This document shows positions 9,342 through 19,410 of a stretch of DNA of 64,000 nt, piece by piece; position 1 is the first letter of the stretch; every line of letters starts with the position of its first letter. The stretch spans positions 10,095,916-10,159,915 of the forward strand of contig OY294045.1 of NCBI GenBank assembly GCA_958510825.1, given 5' to 3'. A model generated the notes under the pieces. It was given only the letters and a program-made list of their open reading frames with translations. It searched no databases and had not been told where the DNA came from. The translations under genes were made by a program, and so were the position numbers. Origin of the DNA: Brachypterus glaber. Its lineage: Eukaryota > Arthropoda > Insecta > Coleoptera > Kateretidae.

Positions 9342-11676
9342 GTATTTCTGTACGAATCCATACCACCTTGGTGATTGAATGTCACGGATTTTCGTTAAAC
9401 TTTTTTTATATATTCACCACTCTAATACTAAAAGGCTTATGCAAAAAAAAGAATTTAAAAAAAATTTTTGGCTGAGATATGATTTTTTTTAAATTTTGTA
9501 ATTTTTCAATTTTTGACGATAAGGAAAACAGCTTTATTTTCAATTTATTACTATAAGTCTGACAATTTTAATCCAAATTTGATGAAATTTGGTGCACACA
9601 TGTAAACTTAGATGACAATCTTGAATTTTTTATAATTTTTATTTAATAGTGTGTTTCTGCTCTTCTTCTTCTTCAAAAATATTTTTTTACGTTTTTTTAT
9701 AACTATGTTTAACCCGATTTTTCGTAAAGTGCCCCACCTACGATTTTTCTCAAATTTTGGTCAAATGTACTTCTAAGTGTCCTTTTTTCAATGGCGTAAA
9801 ATTTATCCTGGGCAAATTAGGTTTACTATATGTATTTTGGCCCTTTTAAATTTTTACGACAATGAGGAATTGTGCTGGAAATAGCTGTTTTACAAAAGAA
9901 GGCATATATTATTTTTTATATGTTTTTAATAGTTTAGGTCAAATGCTTCATTTTAAGACAAAAACAAAATAATTAATTTTTGGTTTTTTTCAAAAAAGGC
10001 GTAAGTCCACAATTTTATTACTTTTTTATTTCTATATATTTTGTAGGCGTTTTTTTCCGGTATAAACGTTAGCTTACGTTAAATACTTTAACATCAAAAA
10101 CTATTTTTATTTATTTTTTAACACAATATGTTTTTTGGTTTTGTTTTTGATCTTAAAAATGCCTGAAAGTTGGTAAACTGTCAGAGTATGAAATTTTTTT
10201 TTGTTATAAATCTTTTTTTAATTCGCAGCTCAGAGAAAAGTTTTCTATGCCGGGGATAAATCCTTAATAAAAATTAATTTAAAAAATATTAATTTATTTA
10301 ACATACTAATTCTTTATTTACAATTTATTTATGTCTTATTATTTAACTTTAATACAAAGCTTATCAAAATCTCTTTTAAATTTCTGTGAAGCGCATCCAT
10401 CGCTAAAATATAATGAACTATTTTTTTATTTGCTTGTATTCCAAAGTGACATTGTTCGGTTAGAAATGTTAAGTTAAAAGTGACAATTTTGTTAAAAGTT
10501 TGTCTTTTGTTTTACTTCGGCGTTCCCTTTTTGAAAATTGTATAGCGGTTGTGCTTGAAAAAACAAAAACAAAATTTTGTTGGCCCCTTATGGAAAATTG
10601 TCAGATAACTGACAGAACCAAATTAAAACTAATTTTACCTATTACTTTTACCTTTTTGTGTTAAAATATGTTTAGAAGCGAAAAAAAAAAATAGCGTATG
10701 ACGAGGAATATATCTCAATCTCTGCATGCGACCGAGCAATTTTTTTTAAGGATTTATCCCCGGCATAGAAAACTTTTCTCTGAGCTGGGAATTAAAAAAA
10801 GATTTATAACAAAAAAAAAGTGTCACTCTGACAGTTTACCAACTTTCAGGCATTTTTAAGATCAAAAACAAAACAAAAAAACATATTGTGTTAAAAAAAT
10901 AAATAAAAATACCTTTTGGTGTTAAAGACTTAGTATTTAACGTAAGCTAACGTTTACACCAGAAAAAAACACCTACATAATACATAGAAAAAAAAAGTAA
11001 TAAAGTTGTGGACTTACGCCTTTTTTGAAAAAAATCAACAATTAATTATTTTGTTTTTGTCTTTAAATTAAGCATTTGACCTAAACTATTAAAAACATAT
11101 AAAAAATAATATGTGCCTTTTTTTGTAAAACAGCTATTTCCAGCACAGTTCCTCATTGTCGTAAAAATTTAAAATGGCTAAAATATATAGTAAACCTAAT
11201 TTGCCCAGAATAAATTTTACGTCATTGAAAAAAGGACACTTAGAAGTACATTTGACCAAAATTTGAGAAAAATCGTAGGTGGGGCACTTTACGAAAAATC
11301 GGGTTAAACATAGTTATAATAAAACGTAAAAAAATATTTTTGAAGAAGAGGAAGAAGAGCAGAAACCCACTATTAAAAAAAATTATAAAAAATTCAAAAT
11401 TGTCATCTAAGTTTACATGGGTGCACCAAATTTCATCAAATTTGGATTAAAATTGTCAGACTTATAGTAATAAATTGAAAATAAAGCTGTTTTCTTTATC
11501 GTCAAAAATTGAAAAATTACAAAATTTAAAAAAAATCATATCTCAGCCAAAATTTTTTTTTTAATTCTTGTTTTTGCATAAGGCTTTTAGAATTAGAGTG
11601 ATGATAATATAAAAAAAGTTTAACGAAAATCCGTGACATTCAATCACCAAGGTGGTATGGATTCGTACAGAAATAC
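9342..11676. mobile_element. Giant inverted-repeat element, 2.3 kb
   Basis: The ends GTATTTCTGTACGAATCCAT and ATGGATTCGTACAGAAATAC head two arms of about 930 bp each (to ~10265 and from ~10741). These pair along most of their length with scattered mismatches. The loop (10266-10740) is A/T-rich. ACATAT occurs just outside both ends and may be a 6-bp target duplication. There is no transposase and no long frame, so this is a non-autonomous foldback. A transcript would form a very long duplex. Confidence 0.8.
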
Positions 11677-11899
11677 ACATATATAAAGTCTTTAAAAATT
11701 TCTCAGATTTGTGAAATGTTTAAAATACAATAAATTCGACATTTTCTAATTTGGACTATTCTATTCTGGTCTACAATAAAAAATAAAGATCACAATTTTT
11801 CCAGAATTATTTAATTTTTTTCTGTTTTTTGGTTCAAAATTAATAGAGAACTCCTAGTACAAGCTAAAACTTATTTGGGGCATTTCATGAATCTGTATA

Positions 11900-11965
11900 A
11901 ATCCCAAATACCCGTGTGGGCAATAGTTGATTTACTTTGTGAATAAACTATCTATCTATCTATCT
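11900..11965 (+). repeat. Probable LINE 3' tail with (TATC)n
   Basis: TTGATTTACTTTGTGAATAA is followed by CTATCTATCTATCTATCTA and then directly by another LINE remnant. A short 3' end closing in a simple repeat fits a severely 5'-truncated LINE copy. No coding part remains, so the class is uncertain. Confidence 0.4.
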
Positions 11966-12330
11966 AACTCAGACTTTTAGGGGTCCTCACGCGCCACTGC
12001 AAGCTAAGGAAGCACCTGGCATTAATGCGGATTCTAGGGAGTCCGCTATACCCAGAGTGCGGAGAGGATGAAACATCCTCTCATTACTTAGCCGAGTGTG
12101 TCAGATACGACAGGATCAGGTTGCAAGTCTTTGAAACTCAAAGACTTAACCAAGAGGAACTAAGAGACCTTCCTTGGGCCAATATTTTGACCTTTATTGA
12201 AAGAACATGAAGGCTCAAAGAGGACTCAAATTAGTAAATGGCTGGGATCGCCTGGGGTGACAAAAAGGGCCATAAATGGCCTAGTTGCCCGACTTTGGCC
12301 AACCCAAAAATTTACTACTACTATTATCTA
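11966..12330 (+). pseudogene. LINE ORF2 C-terminus, I/R1-like, with 3' UTR
   Basis: The plus-strand frame opens right after a TAA at 11966. It reads LRLLGVLTRHCKLRKHLALM, then YPECGEDETSSHYLAECVRY, and stops at 12208-12210. This resembles the end of the RNase H region plus the C-terminal zinc-binding motif in I/R1-type LINEs (family consensus LLTGH-x-x-L-x-x-H-L). The first cysteine of CxxC is a tyrosine here. Reverse transcriptase is missing. The 3' UTR includes GACAAAAAGGGCCATAAATG and ends in ACTACTACTATTATCTATCT. A related end is at 51413-51804. Confidence 0.65.
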
Positions 12331-12783
12331 TCTATAATAAATAAGTAAATTCTATTCCAAGTAACTACTTTTTTTCTGTCTCACAACTCCTTCTCACCAT
12401 TTTCCCAACATCAACATTAACCTAGTTTTTAGTGAACAGATAAGTAATTCTAAAGTATCAATAACAATTTCTACTGTTCATATGGAATCATATAATTTCT
12501 TAAATTATATCGTGATCTTCGGCAAATTATATTTTAGCTATTGTGGCAAAAAGTAATTTGTATAGCATAATTAACAAAATTTAATTTGATGATACTTATT
12601 TCAGTTATTATTACCCTCTTCTCGGCGCGCAATATGGTAGTTTCGAAAATTTTTTAATCGTCAAAGAACGTTCTAGACAACAAATTCTTGGATGCTAAAA
12701 TTTGCACAGATATTATCTGTGCAAAAACACATTATGTAAATGTGTTTTGTAAAAAAAAATTAAAAACTTTGATATCACATTAC
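12331..12783. other. Unassigned AT-rich DNA
   Basis: No gene or repeat copy is recognised. A short inverted motif, TGCACAGATATTATCTGTGC, is at 12704-12723. Confidence 0.35.
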
Positions 12784-13056
12784 ATGTTTGTTTAACCTCG
12801 TACTATTCTACTTAAATAAGCACCACCTAAGCCCAGGACTTGTGCGAGCTAGTAGTAGGAGGGAACCACCTGCTTTAACTGACTTTCGAACCAGTTTATA
12901 GGGATAGGCACTCACACTCACCTGTCGCCTTCGCCAAATGTCATTTATTATTTAACTAAAAAAGGCAATCGACGCGAGTGAGAATCGAACTCACGCTGGC
13001 CGGCGTGTCAGGTATTTCAGGTTGATACGCTAACCCGCTCGGGTAAATCTCCCACG
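12784..13056 (-). mobile_element. tRNA-headed SINE, copy 1
   Basis: On the minus strand it starts CGTGGGAGATTTACCCGAGC. Box A is TACCCGAGCGG and box B lies in GTGAGTTCGATTCTCACT, the two internal RNA polymerase III promoter boxes. A body (GGCGAAGGCGACAGGTGAG, AACTGGTTCGAAAGTCAGT, TAGAATAGTACGAGG) follows and ends in TTAAACAAACA. A second copy interrupts a LINE at 49804-50063. The acceptor stem does not close, so it is not a functional tRNA gene. Confidence 0.8.
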
Positions 13057-13225
13057 TCTTTTGTGTACCCGATAACTCGAGAACGAATTATTCGATCCTG
13101 AAAATTTTAACAAAAGATCAAGTTCTATAAGAGGATAGATAATCCCTATTGGTTTTAAAAATAATCTCTCCAAAAACAAAACAAAATCATACTAAATACA
13201 ACTTTGCCGATAGCGCCATAAATAA

Positions 13226-13459
13226 CACAGGCCTACAAAAAAAGTTGTCTGTGCTGGGGTTGAGGCCCACCTATTCTCATTTTTTTGCTACACTGAAAGT
13301 ACAGATTTTCCCAATTTTAGACAGTTTATTTAGTGTAGCAAAAAAATCAGGCCATGATTTGCCTTTTTTTATGGCAGATTCGTGTTCAGCATCCCAAAAT
13401 ACATAAGAATAGGTGGATCTCAACCCAAGCACAAACAACTTTTTTTTTATAGGCCTGTG
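13226..13459. mobile_element. 234-bp MITE with TAA target duplication
   Basis: Termini CACAGGCCTACAAAAAAAGT and TTTTTATAGGCCTGTG are flanked by TAA on both sides. Inner arms continue the pairing (GGTTGAGGCCCACCTATTCT against AGAATAGGTGGATCTCAACC). A 3-bp TWA duplication fits PIF/Harbinger. A second pair, TTTTTTGCTACACTGAAAG and TAGTGTAGCAAAAAAAT, lies inside. The open frame across it is not a gene. Confidence 0.8.
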
Positions 13460-13462
13460 TAA

Positions 13463-13976
13463 TTACTGCAATTTTAAATGGCTCAAATAAAAATGTTGAT
13501 CCATCATGCGAAAAATCTCCAGGGTAGGTTTTTGCTGTTAAATCAATCACACTTGAAATATGATAAGCTTAATCAGCAAAAAAAAAGACTAACGGAATAA
13601 AAAGCTTATAAAGATTTTCAGGATTATAATAAATATCGATGTTTATCTCGTTTTTATCCTCAAAGCGCTCGGAAACAGATAATAGGGATAATCATAAATA
13701 AATCTTAATAGGGTCCAACTAAAAATATCTGTTCTAAAATGATAACAAGAATTACGGCACATACAATTGGTTAATAAGCCGGTTCGAACAAAATATCATC
13801 TCATCTGCCACTGAAAATTATTATTTAAAACTAAAATGCTACCTATAAGCCAAATCACTACACTGTAAAAAAAATGCATCTGTTTGTACCATGAACCAAC
13901 ATGTAATTTTCTGTAAAATTACGTAGTCCGTAATTATCAATGAAGTGTATACACGGTGTATTTGAAATAGGGTCCG
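13463..13976. other. Mostly unassigned, with a MITE-end fragment
   Basis: No gene is seen. At 13859-13965, TACACTGTAAAAAAAATGCA and TTACGTAGTCCGTAATT resemble the ends and the tandem unit of the element at 27430-28334, so a fragment of that family is likely. Confidence 0.4.
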
Positions 13977-14395
13977 AAATTTTAAGGGGTGATTCTACAT
14001 CAGAAAATATGACAAAAAGTTCCTATAAACATATGTCTAAAAATGCGTCGTAAGGGAGCTACGACCCTTTAAAGTGGCTAAAAAATTCAGTTTTTATTTA
14101 ATAACTTAGGAACCCATTGAGATATATCAACGAGGTTTTTACACGTGAACTAGTCCTAACAAGGCCCATCTTCATATGGTATTTTCATATACTTATTTTA
14201 ACCAGGGGCGTGCGAAACGGGTGGCCTTAACAGTTTTTTGTCCCAAACTTTTTTCTGTGTAAGTTCTGTAATTTTATTTATTTTATAATTCGTCAGGTCA
14301 AAATACATAAAAAAGGTACTCTTGTTGTGACGCTGTAGGACTAACCGTTTTCGAGAAAAATTAATTTGAAGGTGAACTTTCACGAAAAATTAAAA
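13977..14395 (+). repeat. Dispersed repeat fragment (AAGGGAGCTACGACCC family)
   Basis: GGGGTGATTCTACATCAGAA, AAGTTCCTATAAAC and TAAGGGAGCTACGACCC are shared with the foldback at 21990-23545 and a fragment at 63550-63640. Here only one side is present. No coding sequence. Confidence 0.55.
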
Positions 14396-14453
14396 TGTTG
14401 AAAACCAAAATGTGTTTCATTACTTTTTTAAGTCTAGGAACGAAATTCAATTT

Positions 14454-14700
14454 GACCGAGTCAAACCAACACCAGATTCGGATTCAGCGACTCCAAAAAC
14501 GTATCTATACGTTTTCGGCGTCCCTGAATCCGAATCCCGGGTTGGTTTGACTCGGTCGCATTTTGTTAATAACTTCAAAAAAGTGATAAAAGTTGATACA
14601 TTTTATCATTTTTTTGAGGTTAGGAACGAAATACGATCTGACCGCGCCAAACCAACTCCGGATTCCGATTCAGCGACCCACAAAACGTATAGAAATGCTT
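14454..14700. repeat. Palindrome with an additional direct copy
   Basis: GACCGAGTCAAACCAACACC is the start of a 104-base near-perfect palindrome ending in GGTTGGTTTGACTCGGTC at 14557. A third, direct copy of the arm lies at 14638-14700 (ACCGCGCCAAACCAACTCCG). The arms include ATTCGGATTCAGCGACTCC. The 138-codon frame across this region is repetitive and judged spurious. Confidence 0.6.
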
Positions 14701-14719
14701 GTTTCGTCTGGTGGATAAG

Positions 14720-15486
14720 ACCTTTTTTTTTTTCGTGTGCCTTTGTTGTATTCAATTTTCAATTATCTCTTTTATTGGGTCAAGTTTGCCCTTTAACGGT
14801 CATGAACGGTGTAAATTTGAAATTCTAGTGTAATCGACTCTCGATTATAGACACGCGTTGCACAAAACCACACTTTATTTCATTAGATTAAAGCATAGGT
14901 GTTTTCTTCTTGTTTTCTCCTTCGGCGCGGCGGCGACGAGGTTATCACAGAAATTTCTACGAACTGACAATGACGCACGAATTACAGGATAAGATTAGGT
15001 TCAATTGGATATGGATATGCAGAAGAAAACCACTTCAATTTTATAAAGTTTGTAGATTTTTAAACTGCAGTTTTTATGTTTTTATAGGTTGATTTAAAAA
15101 ATTCAATAAGATATCTTAAAGACGCAAGTAAAACGATTAATAGTTATTTATGGTACTAGTGGGTAAAGTAAGATATTGCCCATGAAAGGGCAATATCGGT
15201 TTACACATAATTTTGTGTAAATTTTTTATTCAAACTTATAAATTTTACCTTTTAAAAACGTCGTAAATCAAGCAGGCTGCTTTGAAGTTTTATCTGAAAC
15301 AATTGCAAGTCGACATAATGTCAATTTCATTCGCAATAAAAATTAAAAGAAAAACATGTAAAAATTGTTCAAAACTGATACTTTTGTAAGCAAAATAACG
15401 TTAGATAATAGATAATGTAAGTAGAAGAAAAAATAGGGATATTTAGCTCTAGAATTAATTTTATAATATAAAATTTGCAGTAATTT
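14720..15486. other. Unassigned DNA with one shared 42-bp segment
   Basis: No gene is seen. The segment at 15144-15185 (TTATTTATGGTACTAGTGGG, GTAAGATATTGCCCATGA) recurs exactly at 48169-48210. Here it runs into a hairpin, GATATTGCCC/GGGCAATATC, at 15172-15197. Confidence 0.4.
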
Positions 15487-15801
15487 TTGACAGATGAAGG
15501 ATCCCCATTATCACTCCCTGCGGCCAATGCTTTCATGGAATACTTCGAGAAAAAAGCTATTGAGTCATTTCCATTAAAACCTAAAATTTGGCGCAGATAC
15601 GTAGACGATGTCTATGCTATTTGGCCCCATGGCATGGAAAGCCTTCAAGGTTTTCTAAATCACCTCAATTCCCAACATAAATCTATACGGTTTACGATGG
15701 AAATTGAGAACAACGGATCTTCCCTTTTTGGGCGTTTTGGTTTACAAAACGGAAAATGGCTCAATAGGACACTCGGTATACAGGAAGAAAACCCACACTG
15801 A
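15487..15801 (+). pseudogene. Penelope-like reverse transcriptase fragment
   Basis: The fragment starts in DEGSPLSLPAANAFMEYF, continues to RRYVDDVYAIWPHG (catalytic YVDD at residues 38-41) and then QGFLNHLNSQHKSIRFTMEI. In intact elements this motif order is followed by a DLPFLGVLV-like segment. That segment is present, but in another frame beginning at 15704, so a small indel near 15717-15722 breaks the gene. The first ~300 residues of a normal protein are missing. There is no start codon of its own. Confidence 0.85.
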
Positions 15802-16531
15802 CAGATACCTAAACGCATTTTCACATCACCATCCCTCTCAAAAACGTGGGGTAGTTAATTCACTTGTTCATAGGGCTTTCATGATTTCAGACAAGAATTC
15901 CCTAGACACAAAACTCCTTAAACTAACCAAAGCCTTGACCATGAACGGTTATACCAAAAAAGACATTAATAAGACCATATACAAATACAGAAATCCCAGA
16001 CCCAAACAACAGGACAATAGTGACAATGACAGACAGACACAAGTTATACTTCCCTATGTAAGCGGTATCACGGATAAAATAGGTAAACTTTTGAAGAAGT
16101 CAAATATTAAGCCTATATTTCGGTCCAACCAAAAATTAGGTCAATGTTTGACTTCAACAAAAGACAAAATACCCCTGAGTTCAGAAGGCGTATATAAAAT
16201 ACCCTGCTCCTGTGGTACGGTTTACATAGGTGAAACTAAGAGAAAAATTTCTACAAGACTTCAAGAGCATGAGCGCAATATAAGAAAGAAACAAATTTCC
16301 TTATCGGCAGTAGCCGAACATGTACATGAAACAGGTCATAAAATCAATTTGTCTGAAACAAAACAAATATTAATAGAAAACAGAAAAATGCCAAGGAAGA
16401 TAAGGGAATCGATAGAAATCATCAAGCATCCTAACAATATCAATCGGGACACTGGTTACCACTTACCTGCAATATGGAAGTCTTTGATAGGAAAAACCTC
16501 GTCGCGGGTGAATAACCACAACTCGTCATAA
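15704..16531 (+). pseudogene. Penelope-like C-terminal part with GIY-YIG nuclease
   Basis: This frame continues the interrupted protein and ends at a TAA at 16529-16531. Residues 5-14 complete the reverse transcriptase (DLPFLGVLVY). A linker with HTDRYLNAFSHHHPSQKRG follows. The GIY-YIG domain spans about residues 164-250: KIPCSCGTVYIGETKRKIST, R185, H189, then EHVHETGHKI. The nuclease nicks target DNA in this class. The C- and H-rich pattern (C168, C170, H206, H208, H212) is typical of the Penelope version. This part has no internal stop. The initiation codon is not genuine. Confidence 0.85.
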
Positions 16532-16664
16532 ATAGTGACACAAGTTGATTCGAAACTTAGTTTCAGATTAATCCCTGAAGATGTCTCTAGTAGTAAGAGA
16601 CGAAACGTCGGAAAGTGAAAATCCATTAACACGGTCTAAACCCGAAAGTGAAAGTTCTTTATAG

Positions 16665-17837
16665 ATGAAGGGTTTTTACTTTGCAATTGATAAAGTAAAA
16701 GCCACTGGACTAATTAATCTATAATTTATTGATTTTGTGAACCAGATCTAAAAACTTTGCAACGTTTTATAGAGAAACTTTACTTGGTTGAAATACATCG
16801 TCCCACACATAATGTCATCTTAGTCTCACGTATACCTAAATATTTGTTACCTTGACTACATATTTGGTTGATAGAATTCTGTTTGCATTGACCATAAAAA
16901 TAGTTGTGCCATATTCTATTTTCGTAATTGAGGCAATTTAATTAATTGTTATTTATTGGTTCCTTATTGCATGGTTGTATCCATTTCATCTAGATTTCCT
17001 ACCTTACGTGTAGGTGTTACATTGTAGCAATTTGTGGAAAGCTTCCTGGATCGTATACAATAAACCGCATACCTACCCTAGTTACGGAGAATCCACTACC
17101 TATATCTTACGAACAGCATAAAAGGTTAAAAAAGAGGATTGGATGATTTAATTTTAGAGTAGAAAGTTTATTAACAAAATTTTTATCAATTACATAGGCC
17201 AAAAATGGGATGTTTTTTTTTTCTCTGGCTTAGTTAAGACTCACTGACTACCAAACAAGTATTTTTTTGCTTCCATCACGTATTGTTTTTTTTTTCAGCT
17301 ATCAGCCATGCAAAATCTCATTCATTAATTAAAAATAACATTTTGGACCACCCTAATGGCGCAGTTTTTTTTTTTAATGTTTCGTTATTTTATTCAAAAT
17401 CAGCGGTATCAAAAATATTCGTAAGGAAAAATTCAGAATTTCGTCCTTGTTTTTTTTTCTTGGCCCACTGTGCGGTTGTTCAAATCCCTTACGAGATGGA
17501 AAAAAACGGAAGGTATATTCGAAATCAACATAACTGAGTTACCCAACATCAGCTGTCAGATCCAAATCAACTTTCAAAAGTTGAAAATTTGTTGGCCAGT
17601 GTTATTAATTATTAATTTAAAAAGAAAATTAAAAAAAAATGGTTTGGTTCATTTTTGTGCAATGTTCAAAAAAATAGATTATAAATATAATTTAGATAAT
17701 ATATTTTTTTACATAAAATATACTTTTTTAAATATTTTATTAATATCTCGCACTTTCGCAAAAATTTGCACTTCGCACAAAAATTAACCGAACAATTTTT
17801 CTATTTTTGGAGAAGTGAAAATTTAGTCACGAAACTA
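16665..17837. other. Unassigned AT-rich DNA
   Basis: Nothing recognised. Short frames here are low-complexity and contain no domain I know. Confidence 0.35.
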
Positions 17838-18255
17838 AAGTTTATTTTTTTAAGGTATAGTTAGTTTAAACCTTCTCGCTTGTAAACAATCTCGAAAATA
17901 CCATAGCAACGTAAGATACGCATGCGTCGTAAGCGAAATGACTAGGCACAATTTACATAACCTTAAAACATTGACGTGCCATTAACGAGAACAAAACAAT
18001 GATTTATTCCTCTAAATTATTGGAATAAAAGTGATTTTATAAGCAATTTTTGATTCTACAGGAATACAAAAGTGTTTTTAGCAACAGCTTTATCAAATCT
18101 CTTTTTTTACAAAGTAAGTAAACAAAAATTATAAATTTGGATTATGTTGACATTCAAAACAAGCCACATGCTTCAGTGTAAATCGGACTTTGTGGAGTAT
18201 TTAGCGGCAAATTTAAAATAACTATACCTTAAAAAAATAAACTTTAGTAGAAATT
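17838..18255. mobile_element. Possible MITE with about 37-bp terminal inverted repeats
   Basis: ACTAAAGTTTATTTTTTTAA then GGTATAGTTA at the left is matched by the inverse TAACTATACCTTAAAAAAAT then AAACTTTAGT at the right. The inside includes GCATGCGTCGTAAGCGAAAT. The target duplication is not clear. Confidence 0.5.
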
Positions 18256-18369
18256 CTATATTAGAATTTCTATTGTACCATATCCCAAAATTAAATTTGA
18301 ATTAAAAGTTTTATTTTGTTGTCTTGTGTTATTCGAAAAAATAAATTTCCCACGGAATAGGAATCACGT

Positions 18370-18595
18370 GATCTAGAACGGAAGGCCCAAGGCCGTAGCC
18401 GAGAGGTTGATCCACGAACTGGAGGTTGAACCCTGGGCGGCATATTGCACCGCTTGCAAATTTAATTACCCAGATAGCAATAAACCTTTCGACCGTAAGA
18501 AATTGTTCGGAATGGGCGTCACCTAACGTATGCATATTATTATTGTGGGTCGAATCTAAGAACAAAAAAAAAGCAAAAGTAAAAGAAAATGAGGA
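18370..18595 (+). mobile_element. Candidate SINE with A-rich tail
   Basis: The head has a box A-like TAGCCGAGAGG and a box B-like GAGGTTGAACCCTGGG, followed by a unique body and the tail AAGAACAAAAAAAAAGCAAA. The box spacing is shorter than in a tRNA, so the tRNA origin is uncertain. No second copy is in the window. Confidence 0.35.
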
Positions 18596-18718
18596 GTAAA
18601 GTACTAAAAAATATAAGGACTTTCCAGATTTTTTTATGACTTCATGATTTTAATCATAAAATATTTAAAATTTTTGAGGAATTACTCTATTTAATCATCT
18701 ACAGTATGTCCCCGGATC

Positions 18719-19093
18719 GAGTTACAAAGAGGATATATTTTTTTTATTTTTGATATCTCAAAAAAAGTCACTCTTAATAACTTTCCCTGTTTGTTTTTAA
18801 ACTCTCAAAACACTAACCACTTTTGTATAACTCTTACGGTTCATGAGATAATGTTTTTTTTTTCTTCAAAATGGCGACTTTAATTTTTTGATTTTTTTAA
18901 ATTTTTAATATCTCAAAAACAGTCACTCTTGAAAGACGCCATTTTGAAGAAAAAAAAACATTATCTCATGAACCGTAAGAGGTATGCAAAAAGTTCTTAA
19001 TGTTTTAGAGTTTGAAAACAAGCAGGACAAGTTACCAAGAACGTTTTTTTTTGAGATATCAAAAATAAAAAACAAATTCCTCTTTGTAACTTT
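18719..19093. mobile_element. Foldback element
   Basis: GAGTTACAAAGAGGATATAT, TTTTTGATATCTCAAAAAAA and TTACGGTTCATGAGATAATG on the left pair with ATTATCTCATGAACCGTAAG, GAGATATCAAAAATAAAAAA and CTCTTTGTAAC on the right. The centre is near 18930. A partial direct copy of the left end (TATGTCCCCGGATGGAGCTA) follows at 19137-19205. Confidence 0.65.
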
Positions 19094-19205
19094 CTAAACT
19101 GGAAACTGGTTTAGAAAACCGTGCAAAAGCGTAATATATGTCCCCGGATGGAGCTACAAAATTTGTTTTTTATTTTTGATATCTCATATTCTTGATAACT
19201 TGTCT

Positions 19206-19410
19206 TGCTAGTGAGGGGCTCCTTCACTTTTTTTGGTAATTTTGTAATGTGTTTTTTGATGTAATGATAAAATCTTTACGGGGTAAACTGCTGCTAGTGC
19301 CCCCACTAGCCTAGTGGGGGCACCAGCCGCTTGCAAAGAGGAAGGCAATTGCTCCCCTTTGCAACCCCGTACTGAACCGAAATTACGCCCTTGGTTCGAA
19401 AGCATTGTAA
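19206..19410. other. GC-rich patch with a perfect hairpin
   Basis: TGCCCCCACTA, three bases, then TAGTGGGGGCA (about 19298-19322) form an 11-bp GC-rich stem. AGAGGAAGGCAATTGCTCCC and GCAACCCCGTACTGAACCG follow. The base composition differs sharply from the neighbourhood, which suggests an old insertion, but no family is recognised. Confidence 0.35.

Larger units (their letters stand above)
15487..16664 (+). mobile_element. Penelope-like element, 5'-truncated copy 1
   Basis: It contains the end of a Penelope-type reverse transcriptase, a linker and a GIY-YIG endonuclease, then a 3' UTR with GAAGATGTCTCTAGTAGTAA and GACGAAACGTCGGAAAGTG. The 3' boundary is set by divergence from the second copy (52781-53224) after AAAGTTCTTTATA. 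Truncation falls inside the reverse transcriptase at the conserved GSPLS motif, and one frameshift separates the domains, so it cannot move itself. Confidence 0.85.

Noticed and set aside
12960..13056. Possible tRNA gene on the minus strand
   Set aside because: Boxes A and B are present but the acceptor stem does not pair and the sequence continues into a SINE body shared with 49804-50063.
14412..14828. 138-codon frame with repeated KPTPDSDSAT segments
   Set aside because: The repeats come from a DNA palindrome and a direct copy of its arm; the inverted arm gives unrelated residues, as expected for non-coding repeat DNA.
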